Shown one piece after another: positions 24,246-36,400 of a DNA stretch of 64,000 nucleotides; the first letter of the stretch is position 1, and each line of letters opens with the position of its first letter. Under the pieces are notes generated by a model. That model worked only from the letters and a program-made list of their open reading frames with translations, searched no databases and had not been told where the DNA came from. The translations under genes and the position numbers were made by a program. This DNA is from Mytilus edulis (Eukaryota; Mollusca; Bivalvia; Mytilida; Mytilidae), in contig NC_092349.1 in NCBI RefSeq assembly GCF_963676685.1, positions 79,930,604 to 79,994,603 on the forward strand, written 5' to 3'.

Positions 24246-24419
24246 ACAGAGACTTGAATATCTTATAAATTATAAAACGTGTTGTTTTCCATTTTTTTCA
24301 ACACTGGGTCGAAAGTATCACCAGCCCAGTAGTCAACACTTCGGTGTTGACATGAATATCAATAATGTGGTCATTTTTATAAATTTCCTGTTTCCCAAAC
24401 TTTGAATTTTTGAAAAAAC

Positions 24420-24612
24420 TAAGGATTTTCTTATCCCAGGCATAGATTACCTTAGCCGTATTTGGCACAACTTTTGGGAATTTTGGATCCTCAATGCTCT
24501 TCAACTTTGTACTTGTTTGGCTTTATTAATATTTTGATATGAGCGTCACTGATGAGTCTTATGTAGACGAAACGCGCGTCTGGCGTACAAAATTATAATC
24601 CTGGTACCTTTG
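24420..24612 (+). repeat. Dispersed repeat ending in the GATGAGTCTTATGTAGACGA block
   Basis: CTTATCCCAGGCATAGATTA ... TTTTGGCTTxT ... GTCACTGATGAGTCTTATGT ... CTGGTACCTTTGATAACTA. A near-copy is at 52080-52310, a 3' end copy at about 55070-55155, and reversed fragments at about 1850-1925 and 34770-34830. Confidence 0.8.
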
Positions 24613-26554
24613 ATAACTATCGATACTTCTACTGATGGACTATCAGTCCCCGAGGGTATCATCAGCTCAGTAGTCAGTGCTCCGGTACTGACGTGATTTA
24701 ACAAACTTTACTAAAATTGTCCGTTTATAAATTTTGATTTTTTTTTTTAACAACATAAATAAATATTTATTTCAAATATTGGCTTGTTACACTATCATTC
24801 AAGAGTCCAAGCTCCGCCTAATGTTCCCTGTTACAATCCACTAATCACTCAGGGTAGTGATTAGTTGTAAAATACATATTACATTTTTTACATCATATCT
24901 ATATTAAATAATATCACTTAATATGACTATTTATATGTTTTCTAATAGTTGCTAAAACATTACTTTTAATTTTCAAACATACTCTTCTATTGAACTCATT
25001 GAGAAAAATTGAGAAAACGTTGACACTTTTTGTCTTTTGATCAGATATGTAGTAGGCTTTGTAAATTGAAAAACCCACAATTATTAAAAAATAGTTTAAG
25101 TCAAAATATTCTTCCTGAAAAGTTTTATATCCAAATACTAAGTGTCTTAGTTTTATCTTAAAAGTTATATTACTGTTCTTTAAAACTTCATTTATTTTAA
25201 ATTTTGAAATTATTATAAAACTAAGGTTTCAACTCCCTCAGGCAAAGTTGGCTTTAGATGAATTTGGCTATTTATTTAAGGTATTTTTTACATATAGCTC
25301 TTCAACGATTTTCGGTAATTATCCATCTCCGGATATTAAATGTATGGCTTTGAGCGTTCCTGATGCACTACTATTCTTTTTTCTGTTTTGTAAACTTTAC
25401 TAAAATGGTCACGGTATTGAAAAAACAATTAAACAAACTAATAGAAACAAAGAAAGGAAAGAAACAAATAAATATGAACATGAACCCTTTAGATGTTCGT
25501 CGATGTGAAGGTAAATCCCGAAAAGCGCTTCGGACGCAAAAAATTATTAAACGTGTGGTTTTCTATTTTTTAATACATGAAGGCCGCTCCGGGTGCGTTA
25601 TTTCTTGCTGCGTTGAATAACCACATTTGGCTTTGGGTGTTTTCTATTCTTAGGTCGGGTTATTGTCTCTTTGACACATTTGCATTCATTTTAAAGCCTA
25701 CAGGTAAAATTATGTACGCTCCGGTCAAAAATGTATTAACATAAATACAGAACCCCAGGTAAACTTAAAATGGAAAATGATCCATCAAACCTGACTTAAC
25801 TCGACTAAATCAAGCATCAGATATTAATCTATATTAGCTGTAAAACGGATGTTCGCAAACGTAAGAATGTAATGCCCATATATATGTTTATGTTTCCGAC
25901 GCGTTTTCTTGATTCACCCTCATCTGGAACGTCCAAAAACACAAAATAAGTCTTTTGTACATAATCACGCAAAACGGTACATGTCTAAACGGAAACTAAA
26001 AATGATTGTAAATTCAATTTGAGCTTAACAATGCCTTGTCATTTTCTTCCTATGTAAATTCGAGGCACGGAAATTATATCAACATGCTTCAAGGCTATGG
26101 CTGGGCGTATCCTCAAACGAAAGATATCAAACCACAACTCTAAAAGGTATGCTTTTTCTTCTTTTTTTCGTTTCGTTATAGTAAATATTGAGCAATACAT
26201 GGCAGTTTATACAGATTGTAATTTCTGTTTTGAAAACAAATGAAAAAAGCAATCAGAAATAATAAGAATAAAACAGACGCTAATAAACTGTTGCACTACA
26301 TTACCTGCAAGAAACAGAGAAATTATGAACATTAGAAGATGACAGACACAGGTATTCATTTGATTAAGAGCAAATCTCAGGTGCTCAGGAAGGGTAAGCA
26401 GATATTGCTTCACATGTCGCACTCCGTTATGTGCCTCATAATATTAAAAGTCCGGTAAATAGTCTAATACGGTAGGTAACCTTCATGGAAAGGGAACGTA
26501 AATTTAGTTACGACATAACGAACATATCAGATCGGATATTCCGTATGGTCAACC

Positions 26555-26660
26555 AACTCGTTATAACAAACGAAATATGTAATTGAACATTAATTTCTTT
26601 TAACATTGAAGTATTTCTTTGTCATATAAATGCACTTTGCAAAATTTAAAAAAAAATTAT
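26555..26660. repeat. Left arm of an inverted repeat pair
   Basis: The run containing CTCGTTATAACAAACGAAAT and TTTCTTTGTCATATAAATGC is complementary to 27530-27640 over about 110 bp. The pair encloses about 0.87 kb. Confidence 0.85.
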
Positions 26661-27423
26661 TAATTAAAAGTCACCGATCATGGTCAAGCTCGTATTGAAA
26701 AACCGGATTCGTGGGTTATTTATATTAGTAACTTAAATGAATTAGTTTTATGGAAACACACGTCAACAACTCTGTGTGCGTCATGCGTCAACACTGAAGT
26801 CCTAATTTTCGTGACCTCAAACATTGATTATTTTTTAAAACTGCACTTTTGGTTCAATTTGGACTTAAAAGTCCCCTGTCGTATGTCAGTCCCGATGTCT
26901 CTCCATTTGTTGACCTCTATCGCTGACGTTTTGTTTGTTTTAAACAAGAACAGTTCTAGCAGTCAGTTCAATCATGAACTTAAAGTTAGTGTCCTATCCT
27001 TATTCAGAAGTAAAAGCATGAACTCAGATAGTTCGATTGATATTCTTCCCAATCGCTATAAATCAATAACTGTAACAACAACCGAGACAGGAACACCGTT
27101 TTGAAATTACGCTTAGAACTCAAGATCAGGATTTAGTTGGTTAATATATTCTTGATATTCCCATCTTGATAATATACGGGAATGTGATTCTTATATCGTA
27201 TTAACACATCTCAATAAAATCATGTCAAATATTGTACTAACCAAACTGAGTAATAAATGAATATTTTATAAGGCGAAAACAAATTATTTATGAACGAAAG
27301 GGACGATAACCTTTGTATCATGTGCTTTTTTTAATAAAAATGACGTCCTCATTTCAACAGAACATTGATTCGGACATTATAATATCTCTTTACTTTTGAA
27401 TGTATTGAAATGGACCTTTTTTG

Positions 27424-27492
27424 TACTTACATGAGCAACAAGACGGCTGTCAAATGTTGAGCAGAATCTCTTTACCCTTCAAGATCATTCCC
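27424..27492. repeat. Left arm of a second inverted repeat pair
   Basis: CTTACATGAGCAACAAGACG through CCCTTCAAGATCATTCCCG is complementary to about 28445-28515 (GATCTTGAAGGGTAAAG ... TTGCTCATGTAAG). It overlaps the interval of the first pair, so the two palindromic units interlock. Confidence 0.8.
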
Positions 27493-27529
27493 GGGTTTTA
27501 ATCCATTAATACTTTTTTTCTTCAAATTA

Positions 27530-27640
27530 TGCAAACTGCATTTATATGACAAAGAAATATTTCAATGTCAAAAGCAATTAATGTTCAATTACCTATTTCG
27601 TTTGTTATAACGAGTTGATTGACCGTACGGAATATCAGTA
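27530..27640. repeat. Right arm of the 26555/27640 inverted repeat pair
   Basis: Contains ATTTCGTTTGTTATAACGAG, the complement of the left arm. A related ACGAGTTGGTTGACCGTTAT fragment also occurs near 45400. Confidence 0.85.
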
Positions 27641-28444
27641 CTGAAGATTTCCATAGCAGAAGACGAGCTTATTCGTGTTATTCATCTGAATTAAATTTCT
27701 TGCACAACATCAGAATAAAACTGAACTAAATTTACAAATGATGACCATACATAAATTTTAATTGATCTTTTTTTTTATTATTCAAATCTTATTAATAAAT
27801 TGATATTTATAAACTACCTCTCGTTTACTTAAATCTCTTTTTCCACGCCCCTTTATTGTTAATCATACAAAGTTCCTCGGGCTAACACAACTCCAAATTT
27901 TAAGTTATTGTGTTATTGGGGTTGGGGGTACTTTATGACCCAATGAAAGCTGGTTTTTACGGCAGGTCTGTTTGTATAATGTTTTTTCTTCAGCTTTTTA
28001 TAGTATTTTGTCTTATGTTCAGTTACCAATATCAAAACTTTTCAATCACTGACTGTTATGGTTGGTTTATTGAAGGAACAGCAAATAGTATATATATGAA
28101 TCAAATACCCCGGAACATCAAATTGTATACTGAAATGTACTTTGAGTTGATGGATTAGTCGTGTGTGGCCAACATATTTCATTGATATACCAATCGAGAA
28201 CATATCAACCATTATACAATAGTTTAACACTGCCAATGCAAATTTCGATTGCAGGTTTTGACACGATATGTACCACTTATAGATATTTTCTTTTGTTTAC
28301 ATATTGGTTTACATATATGATCTCTTTGATGCATATCAGAGAGACAACTGGTTAATTTTAACGAACAAATTCTGCTTGATAGCGAACAAATTGAATTCTC
28401 AGAAAAAAATCAACGTGAAAAGAAATGTCGAAGAAAACTACAAC

Positions 28445-28515
28445 AAAAAGCTGGTAATGATCTTGAAGGGTAAAGCGATTCTGCTTCACATTTGACAGCC
28501 GTCGTGTTGCTCATG
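28445..28515. repeat. Right arm of the 27424/28515 inverted repeat pair
   Basis: GATCTTGAAGGGTAAAG ... TTGCTCATGTAAG, complementary to 27424-27492. Confidence 0.8.
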
Positions 28516-30404
28516 TAAGTACACAAAAGGTGGAGCTATTTGAACAAATACATCGTCATTTGTAAAACGTATATTTCATAACGATGTAAAAGTTTCGAAG
28601 GCATGATTTCAACTTTACCACTTTGAACTCTTTCTTGAAATGTTGAATTGTGATCAGCAACCCTTTATCAAGGAAATCATGATAGGAAATGCAAGTTTTG
28701 GGATATTGAATCAACTGGAGGAAATGCACACCATATGCAGGCGCTGCTAAAATGGTGCTACAAAGTTCACAATTTGGAAGTTTACATCATTTCTTTTATC
28801 ATAAAATTTTGTTTTCAACCGAGCTTTATTGTCAATTTATATAGGTAAGTCAAGATATGAGAATGGCTTTCATCTATTTGCTATAAATAAAGTAACACGT
28901 TGGCAAGAAGAGGAACACAGTTGGTCAGCATATGACGGATTTTAAACATGTTAAAGTTAAATCGTTTATTGCGCATATTTGCTTTTTTTATTATAGAATT
29001 TAAGTATAAGTATAACATTCAAATATAAAGAAAAAAGTACAACAATAAAAAATATGTGTATATTAACATAATATAGAATAAATATAGAACAAATAAAAAT
29101 TTTAAATATTTAAATATCTGTTACATTTTTAACACAGTTGACCGTTTATGCATCATGATTTAATGTATTATAGACAATACAACTGGTTGCAAAATGTATT
29201 TCATTTTTTTTCAATTGTAAAGACAAAACTTGTTATTAAAAAAATCCCGTAGGAGTAAAGTCTACTATTTTATATATACTAAGTAGACTATTAATTCTCA
29301 GAATAGCTTGGAATGTCAATATACGTGGTTGTATTAAATTTGTTTTATCTTAACGTTAGAACAACAATAAACACTGTATGCTATTTAACTAATCCCTCCA
29401 CGTTTGTACTGTTCTGGTCAACAATAAATGATACACAATGTTAGGTATGATTTAATGAATATAAAAGATAGCTTATTACTTAACGTTTTTACTCTTCTGG
29501 TTAACACTTACTGATATATAGGCAAGATTCAACTAATATAAAAAAAAATAACTAACCCCTTAAAGTTTGTTTTATACTGTTCAGAATGGCTATTAAAGGC
29601 AAGATGTCTTAAAGTATCAAAATGCGTATCCGAATATAATTATAGATTCTCGTTCATCATCTCAACGAGATTGTTTTTCTCGCTTGAGCCGGTCGAGTTG
29701 AGATGACCAATGATTATCTGTTTTTCGCTATTTTACTTATCACTACGGTGTCAATTTCATGTCAATTTCATTAGCAACGCTACGTGCGTCCTTAGTTTCT
29801 AGCGATAATTGTCCATCTCAAGCGAGTAGCATGATATGAAAAATTATCACAAAAAAAAAAATAAATAAAAATGCACAAAATAGCGATAAAGAAAGATACT
29901 CGATTAACGTTTTCTTATCGAGTCATCTTCTCTTCGTATATACAAATTCATTTGCAACCCAATGTTAATCAAAATATATATGTAAATGTTTTACTGAATA
30001 AATATATTCCGTTTTGCAGTGATTTAATACATATAACAGAAGTCTGATATTATTTCCCTTTTCAGTTAAAACGTTGCTTTACAATTCAATACAATTCAAT
30101 AATTAATAAACAACAGAATATTTTCATAACAAAAGTATTCTTATTTTCTTGAAACTGTAAAATATTTCTAAATTTTTCGTCTTTTTGTAAACATATTTTC
30201 ATTCTTTTTAATGACTGCTAAAATCATTTATTTAAAAATTCATTTTACAATGTATCATTTCTGTTTTTGAATTCAAATTTTAAAAAAACACAGGAAAAAC
30301 GTAATTTGTTACATTCTTATTTACATAAGTCATGTCCCTTCTTTCATGTACGTAGAATATCCAACAAAGAAGCAGCGGTAAATATCCAGGAGAAACAATT
30401 GCAT

Positions 30405-33400
30405 TTAGCACCGAAATTCCTGTTTAATAATAATACATTTTGTATATTGGCATTTTTCTCGGTTTGTTAAATGAATTCTGTCATCTGTATTGTTCGGGTT
30501 TTCCGGCACATGAACTGTTGTGTTATTTATGGTGGTATATCCTTTTTGTTTTATCACTAGGTATAATACTATAACAAAAACCATGAAAACGAACATGAAA
30601 ATGGCTACAATCATTGTTATGAGCATTTTGTCGTTTAAGAGATTTCCACCCTTGTTCTTAACTGAAAAGTAAGTAATATAATGTTTTATTAGTGACATAA
30701 AAACAAGACATTTAGAATGATTGCAAAATTAACATCTCTCCACCAGAGATGTAGATCGTAAAGAAAGCAAGACTGTCTTCATACCATGATTGTGTTCATA
30801 TCGTATAAATATATGCATGTGTTACATTGTTGACAATTTACCAAAAATATGTCTGTAGTCGTAAATGTATTCCCATCAACAACAAATTAGAATGAAATTC
30901 AAAACAGTGTGGCTGTGGCCATTGATTGAAAACATTCAATTCATCCATTGACTGGGACAATTTAGTTGAACGTTTGTATGTAACGACCACTGCTCACTAT
31001 GTACTTTTTAAAGACACTTCAACTATGGGGTCACCCAAGGTTCTCAACACCTTAATAAAGTAATTCGAAAAATTAATCAGAAATAACACGATGTTTTGAT
31101 TTATACCAATTATATAAATCAAAACATAAAGGTTATTCCTGATTAATTTTCGAATTATTCTATAATTAAAGGCGTTAAGAAACCTTTTGTGACCCCACAG
31201 TTTAAATGTCTATCGTAGGTATGTCGTGAACAGTGGTCGTTACAGACAAACGTTCACATAAATTGTCCCAGTCAATGGATGAATTTAATGTGTCAATCAA
31301 TGGCCACAGCCACACCGTTTTAAATTCATTCTAATATGTTTCGTAATACTTAAATGTAGAGTATAGCTGTTAAAGTACTTGAGATATTGAAACCTTTGCT
31401 CAAAATATAAGCTGATTTCCCTATTTTTTCTGTTTTGACTTGTGGACAACATCATAAACCCAACGTCATAAAAAATCTTCAACCCCCCCCCTCCTTCTCC
31501 CCCCAAGAAACAGACATGATAAGATTATTGTGAAATGTTTTTTTTTATGACTTTGACAATATTTCTTACATGCGATTTTGGAAAGTTTTATGCTGACGGA
31601 TAAGTAGTGCAACCAAATCTTCTTAGAAAAAGTGCACAAGATGTTAAAATGATTAGGTATCAATATATGAAGTCCAAATATTAAGGACCGGGTTAAGCCT
31701 CAATGAGTTGTTTCCCTAATGTAAAACTCAATTACAAAGTGCAATGTGTTATGTGAAAATTTAGACAAAGCATATCAACTACCAATTATCATTTTTGTAT
31801 CCATTAAAACAATTAGACAAACAAAAATGCATCCCTATGTTTATCGGAGACTTCTCCAAGAAGGGCACTGACCAAACGATATTAAATAATTAAATGAATG
31901 AAAACATGTGATTGTCATGCATACAAAACGTTTTTAATAAAAACATGTTTGACCGAAAAATTGGAGAATACTCGACTTTCATATATTTGAGAACAACTAT
32001 GTATAACAACAAATAGGACTTAAACAGAACAGCCAAGCCCTTTGTTGTAAAGTTACATACTTTGAATTCACTTATTTTACTGGGTACCTATTTTCGTGGA
32101 TTATTTATTTCTTGGTTTTGTCGAAGTTCGCATACACGACTATAGGACATTCGTTATTCGTTGAACATTTAATTTTGGGTCAACCTTTACCCACGAAATC
32201 CACGAAAATTTGTATCCAACGAATAATAATGAATCCACAGTATAATAAGCTATAGCCTGTCATAAGGTATATTCGATGAACTTGACACTATAACTGTATT
32301 GTTGTTTTGTTTTATTCTATACAATGATTGTCAATTATGTGTTTCTTTATTCCATTTATCGTTTTTCCTGTGGTGATAGTGTTCACACATCTGTTACAAT
32401 ACTTAAATATTGGTGCTTCCAACTTCTGTTTACCCTACATGTATTTCTATTGATTAGAACAATGCGGCAGATAAAAATTGCATATATGTATGTGAGGAAC
32501 ACACAAACTCTTAATGACAGAAACGTTATAACATACAGACCTGTTTCTGGACAAGTGTGGAATTGTTTTCTGCCAACTTCAATATTCTTAGTACCAATCC
32601 GGCATGAAATCAACATGTCACCACTACACACATCACTTTTGAAGACATGCTCCAGACTCATATTGGCAGAAAATAGTTTGCCATTTTTCGTCTTTGATAC
32701 TCTTATACGTTTTGCAAAGTTTAATCTCTAACAAATTAAAAGAAATTTATTAGAATACTTGAAATATCATAGTATTGAAACTATTATAACATACATACAT
32801 TATATCCTCAACTATGACATGAAATGGTACAATGCAAGCAAACGCTCGCATAAATACAAGTAGTTATCAAAGGGCATTAATGGGCTATTTACACTTTTGT
32901 AAATTAATGTTTGAAATCTTAAAGACGAATAATGAAAAAAAACGATACAAATACGTTTTTCTTATTATGAGAACATCAGCAAAAATTTCGAAAGTACAGT
33001 ACAAAACTTGTTTATTTTTTATTTTTTGTTCTTCTCTCCTCCTTGTTGTATTGCTGTAGCACTAACCTAAATTATACTCTCTTATTCAGCATGTATTCAT
33101 TATCATGCGAGTTTACCTTTTCGTTAAGAATACAATTTGTCAGTAAATGTACGAGGTAAAACAATACTATAATCCTACTGTCATAGGGTTTTTAATGTAA
33201 ACTAACCTGTTTTTGTATTGTTATGACTTACAATTTATGACTAAAATTAGCAAAGACCTATCTAACAACATTTGATACAAAAAATTAACAATACTTTTAG
33301 ATATATGGATGATATATTGGCTCTCAATAATGACGACTTCAGTATGTATACCAAAGAAATATATCCTGTTGAACTTACTTGAAATAAAGCTTATACTAAC

Positions 33401-36400
33401 AATGACCACTGTCCGTTCCCCGAACTTGATATCTATATCATTAACGGGAAGCTTAATACAAAAAAAATATGATAAAAGAGATGATTTGTCATTTTCTATC
33501 GTTAATTATCCATTTGTAGATGGTGACGTTCCCTTGTCACCATCTTATGGTGTTTATATATCTCAACTTGTACGATTCGCTCGTGTATGTAACAATGTAT
33601 TAGATTTTAGCGAGATAATTTTATGTAACTGAAAAATTATTACACCAGGGTTTTCGATATCAAAAACTAGTCAAAACATTTACTAAGTTTTATCATCGGT
33701 ATAAGGAAATTATTCGTAAATATAACTCAACATGCAGACATCTTATACGTTCAGGTATTTCACATCCAATCTTTTATGGTAATATTCTTTACAAGTACAA
33801 AAATGTTAGTATTCACCTCAAAAGCTTACAAAACCTTTAAACAGACTTATTTAGAAGGGATATAGTCACGATACTGTTGTCAGGTCATTAAAGATTGCAT
33901 ATTTTGATTTTAATATTGATTCACTGATAGGGTCTTTGCATCGGAACTAAACACATTTATTTAAAAAACAATTGTTGGCATGACACGGTTTATATTTTAT
34001 GAAAGTATGATACTAAACCCCTATCGGGAGGGATTGTGCCTGATGTTCATATGATGAAGACATAATCCTTCAACCAGTTTAACTGAGGTCTGGAGCTGGC
34101 ATCTCAGTTAACTGCTAGTAGTCTGTTGTTATTTATGTTTTATTGTAATTTTATTTATTTTCTTTGTTACATCTTCTGACATCGGACTCTGACTTCTCTT
34201 GAACTGAATTTTAATGTGTGTATTGTTATGCGTTTACTTTTCTACATTGGTTAGAGGTATAGGGGGTTGCGATCTCATAAACATGTTCAACCCCGCCGCA
34301 ATTTTGTGCCTGTCCAAAGACAGGAGCCTTTGAACTTTGCTAGTCTTGTTTGATTTTTAATTTTAGTTTCTTGTGTATAAATCGGAGTTTAGTATGATGT
34401 CCATTGTCACTGTACTAGTATACATATGTTTTAAGGGGTCAGCTGAAGGACGCATACAGGTGCGGGAGTTTCTCGAAGACATCGAAGACCCATTGGTGGC
34501 CTTCGGCTGTTGTCTGCTCTATGGTCGGGTTGTTGTCGCATTGACACATTCCCCTTTTCCTTTCTCAATTTTACCAAACAGAATACAGGACTATAAAGTT
34601 ACCTCAAATATGATTTCACAAACCGGTATCGGCCATACTTTCACAAAAGTTATGGTTACACTAAAATGTCCATGCCTTAGACTTGATACTACAGTTGTTG
34701 ATTCCCTTGAAGGTAAATCTACAACATGTATTAAAACAATCAAACTCTCAATCTATACATAAAATTAACTCATCATAGATACCAAGATTGAAGTTTGATA
34801 TTTGCGCCATGTGCGTGTTTTGTCATCAAATAAGGTAGAATTTTTCTATAAAAATCTTGATTTATTTGCCACAAAGTCCTCTTTTTCTATTAAATGCAAT
34901 GGAACAGTAAAAAATAATGCTTTGCATCAAGTTTCCCCTTGGAATATGTACAAAATGGCCTATCTCTATTATTCATAATATCTGTAGTTTTGATACAATT
35001 GCAGTTTGAAAAGTTCGTACAAAAATGGCTACAGAAGGGTACATAAACCCCATATATATATTTGTTTGTGAAGATTCAATTTTACTGAATTGTACAAATG
35101 ACTTTTGTAAATGATATTGAACAAATAAGGATTAGCAATGATATGAAACGAACATTCTATAAAACGATAGTTACATTCATAGTCTTTCTGGTTAAGATGA
35201 AGTGTTAATCGTGTGATATCCACACCAAAAACACATTTATATTCACAATTTACGTCCATCACAGAAAAGTTTCTAATTTTTAAGTTGTACTGATTTTTTT
35301 CTTTTCCTTTTTCTTCATTATACTTTGAGCTGTCTGCAGAAACACCATTCATACACAATAATGCATTATAAGGTCCACCTGACCAGCTTCTGCTGTGTGG
35401 TTTATCAAGGGGAATTTCGGTTTCGTTGGCCATGCATGCAAGTTGTACACTTTCTCCAAATACCACCGGTTTTGTTAACATAACTAAGTAAGCTGTAATA
35501 AATTAATTCAATTATAATATGAACGTAATGAACACACCTCAAAAACTCCTACACAAACACAGACACACATGCTTATTCATATTATTACTCGATTTATTTC
35601 ACTTGACTGGGTGGAGTTTAACCGGTTCGCTCATAGAAAAAACAGTCCATCTATAGATAGGTGTTTTAGGATAAACTCATCAATGAGGTGTCCAGTCATT
35701 GTTTTTTAAATTCCTTTGATGACATTGATAGGTGATTAGAAATCAGTAATAATTATAAAGGCAATCCTCCTTATCACACACATCTTCAAATAGACTGTCC
35801 CTATGCAAATTGAAACGTAAGCTCCGCCCGATCAGTTGAAATAGCATTGGTAATAATATAGGTAACACTCCCAAACTTGTCCTTCCCCCTAAACGTGTCC
35901 GATTTCCCCAAACGTGTCTATTCTCCCTAAACGTGTTCTAAATATTTAATATTGCCCAAACGTGTCCGATTTCATTACCCCCAAACGTGCCCGATAATTG
36001 TTATTCGCCCAAACGTGTCCACTTTAAAACGCCATAATGTCTCGCGTCTTTTCGCGCTAATACATGCATGTCCCAAATGACATCAATAACGTTCACGGCA
36101 TTTCTGTGATCGGAGACATAGTTGATAAAGTGGTCATTAATTAGCATTAGTTTATATAATGCTTGTTGTTACTGATTACCATAACTGAAAATTTAATCTG
36201 TAACATATGAATTAACTTTTGGCTGAAATCGCTTGTTGTCCAGTTGCAAGTACTTCATGCTCATTTAGAGCGAACATACACATAGTTCTAGTATAGATGA
36301 ATTAATCGTTTACTATGTAAATTATATGATATCAATAAACTCCGGTCATTCAATTCAAATATTGCACGGCGGGCTTTCAGCAAAATTGAAGGTCGTACGG

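Larger units (their letters stand above)
20783..30404. other. Gene-poor, repeat-rich intergenic region
   Basis: No ORF here carries a recognisable domain. Contents are listed separately: a MITE at 23807-24245, a GATGAGTCTTATGTAGACGA repeat at about 24420-24612, and two pairs of inverted repeats between 26555 and 28515. 5' exon(s) of the opine dehydrogenase should lie near its left end but were not identified. Confidence 0.5.

Noticed and set aside
34373-34762. 129-codon plus-strand open frame
   Set aside because: It overlaps a retroelement tail and reads antisense through the exon at 34603-34718, whose minus-strand frame and splice phases fit the IgSF gene better.
35029-35174. C-terminal extension of the first Ig exon (open frame continues past the domain)
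   Set aside because: A GTAACT donor at 35174-35173 fits the phase of the next exon; the extension has no Ig-like sequence and is read as intron.
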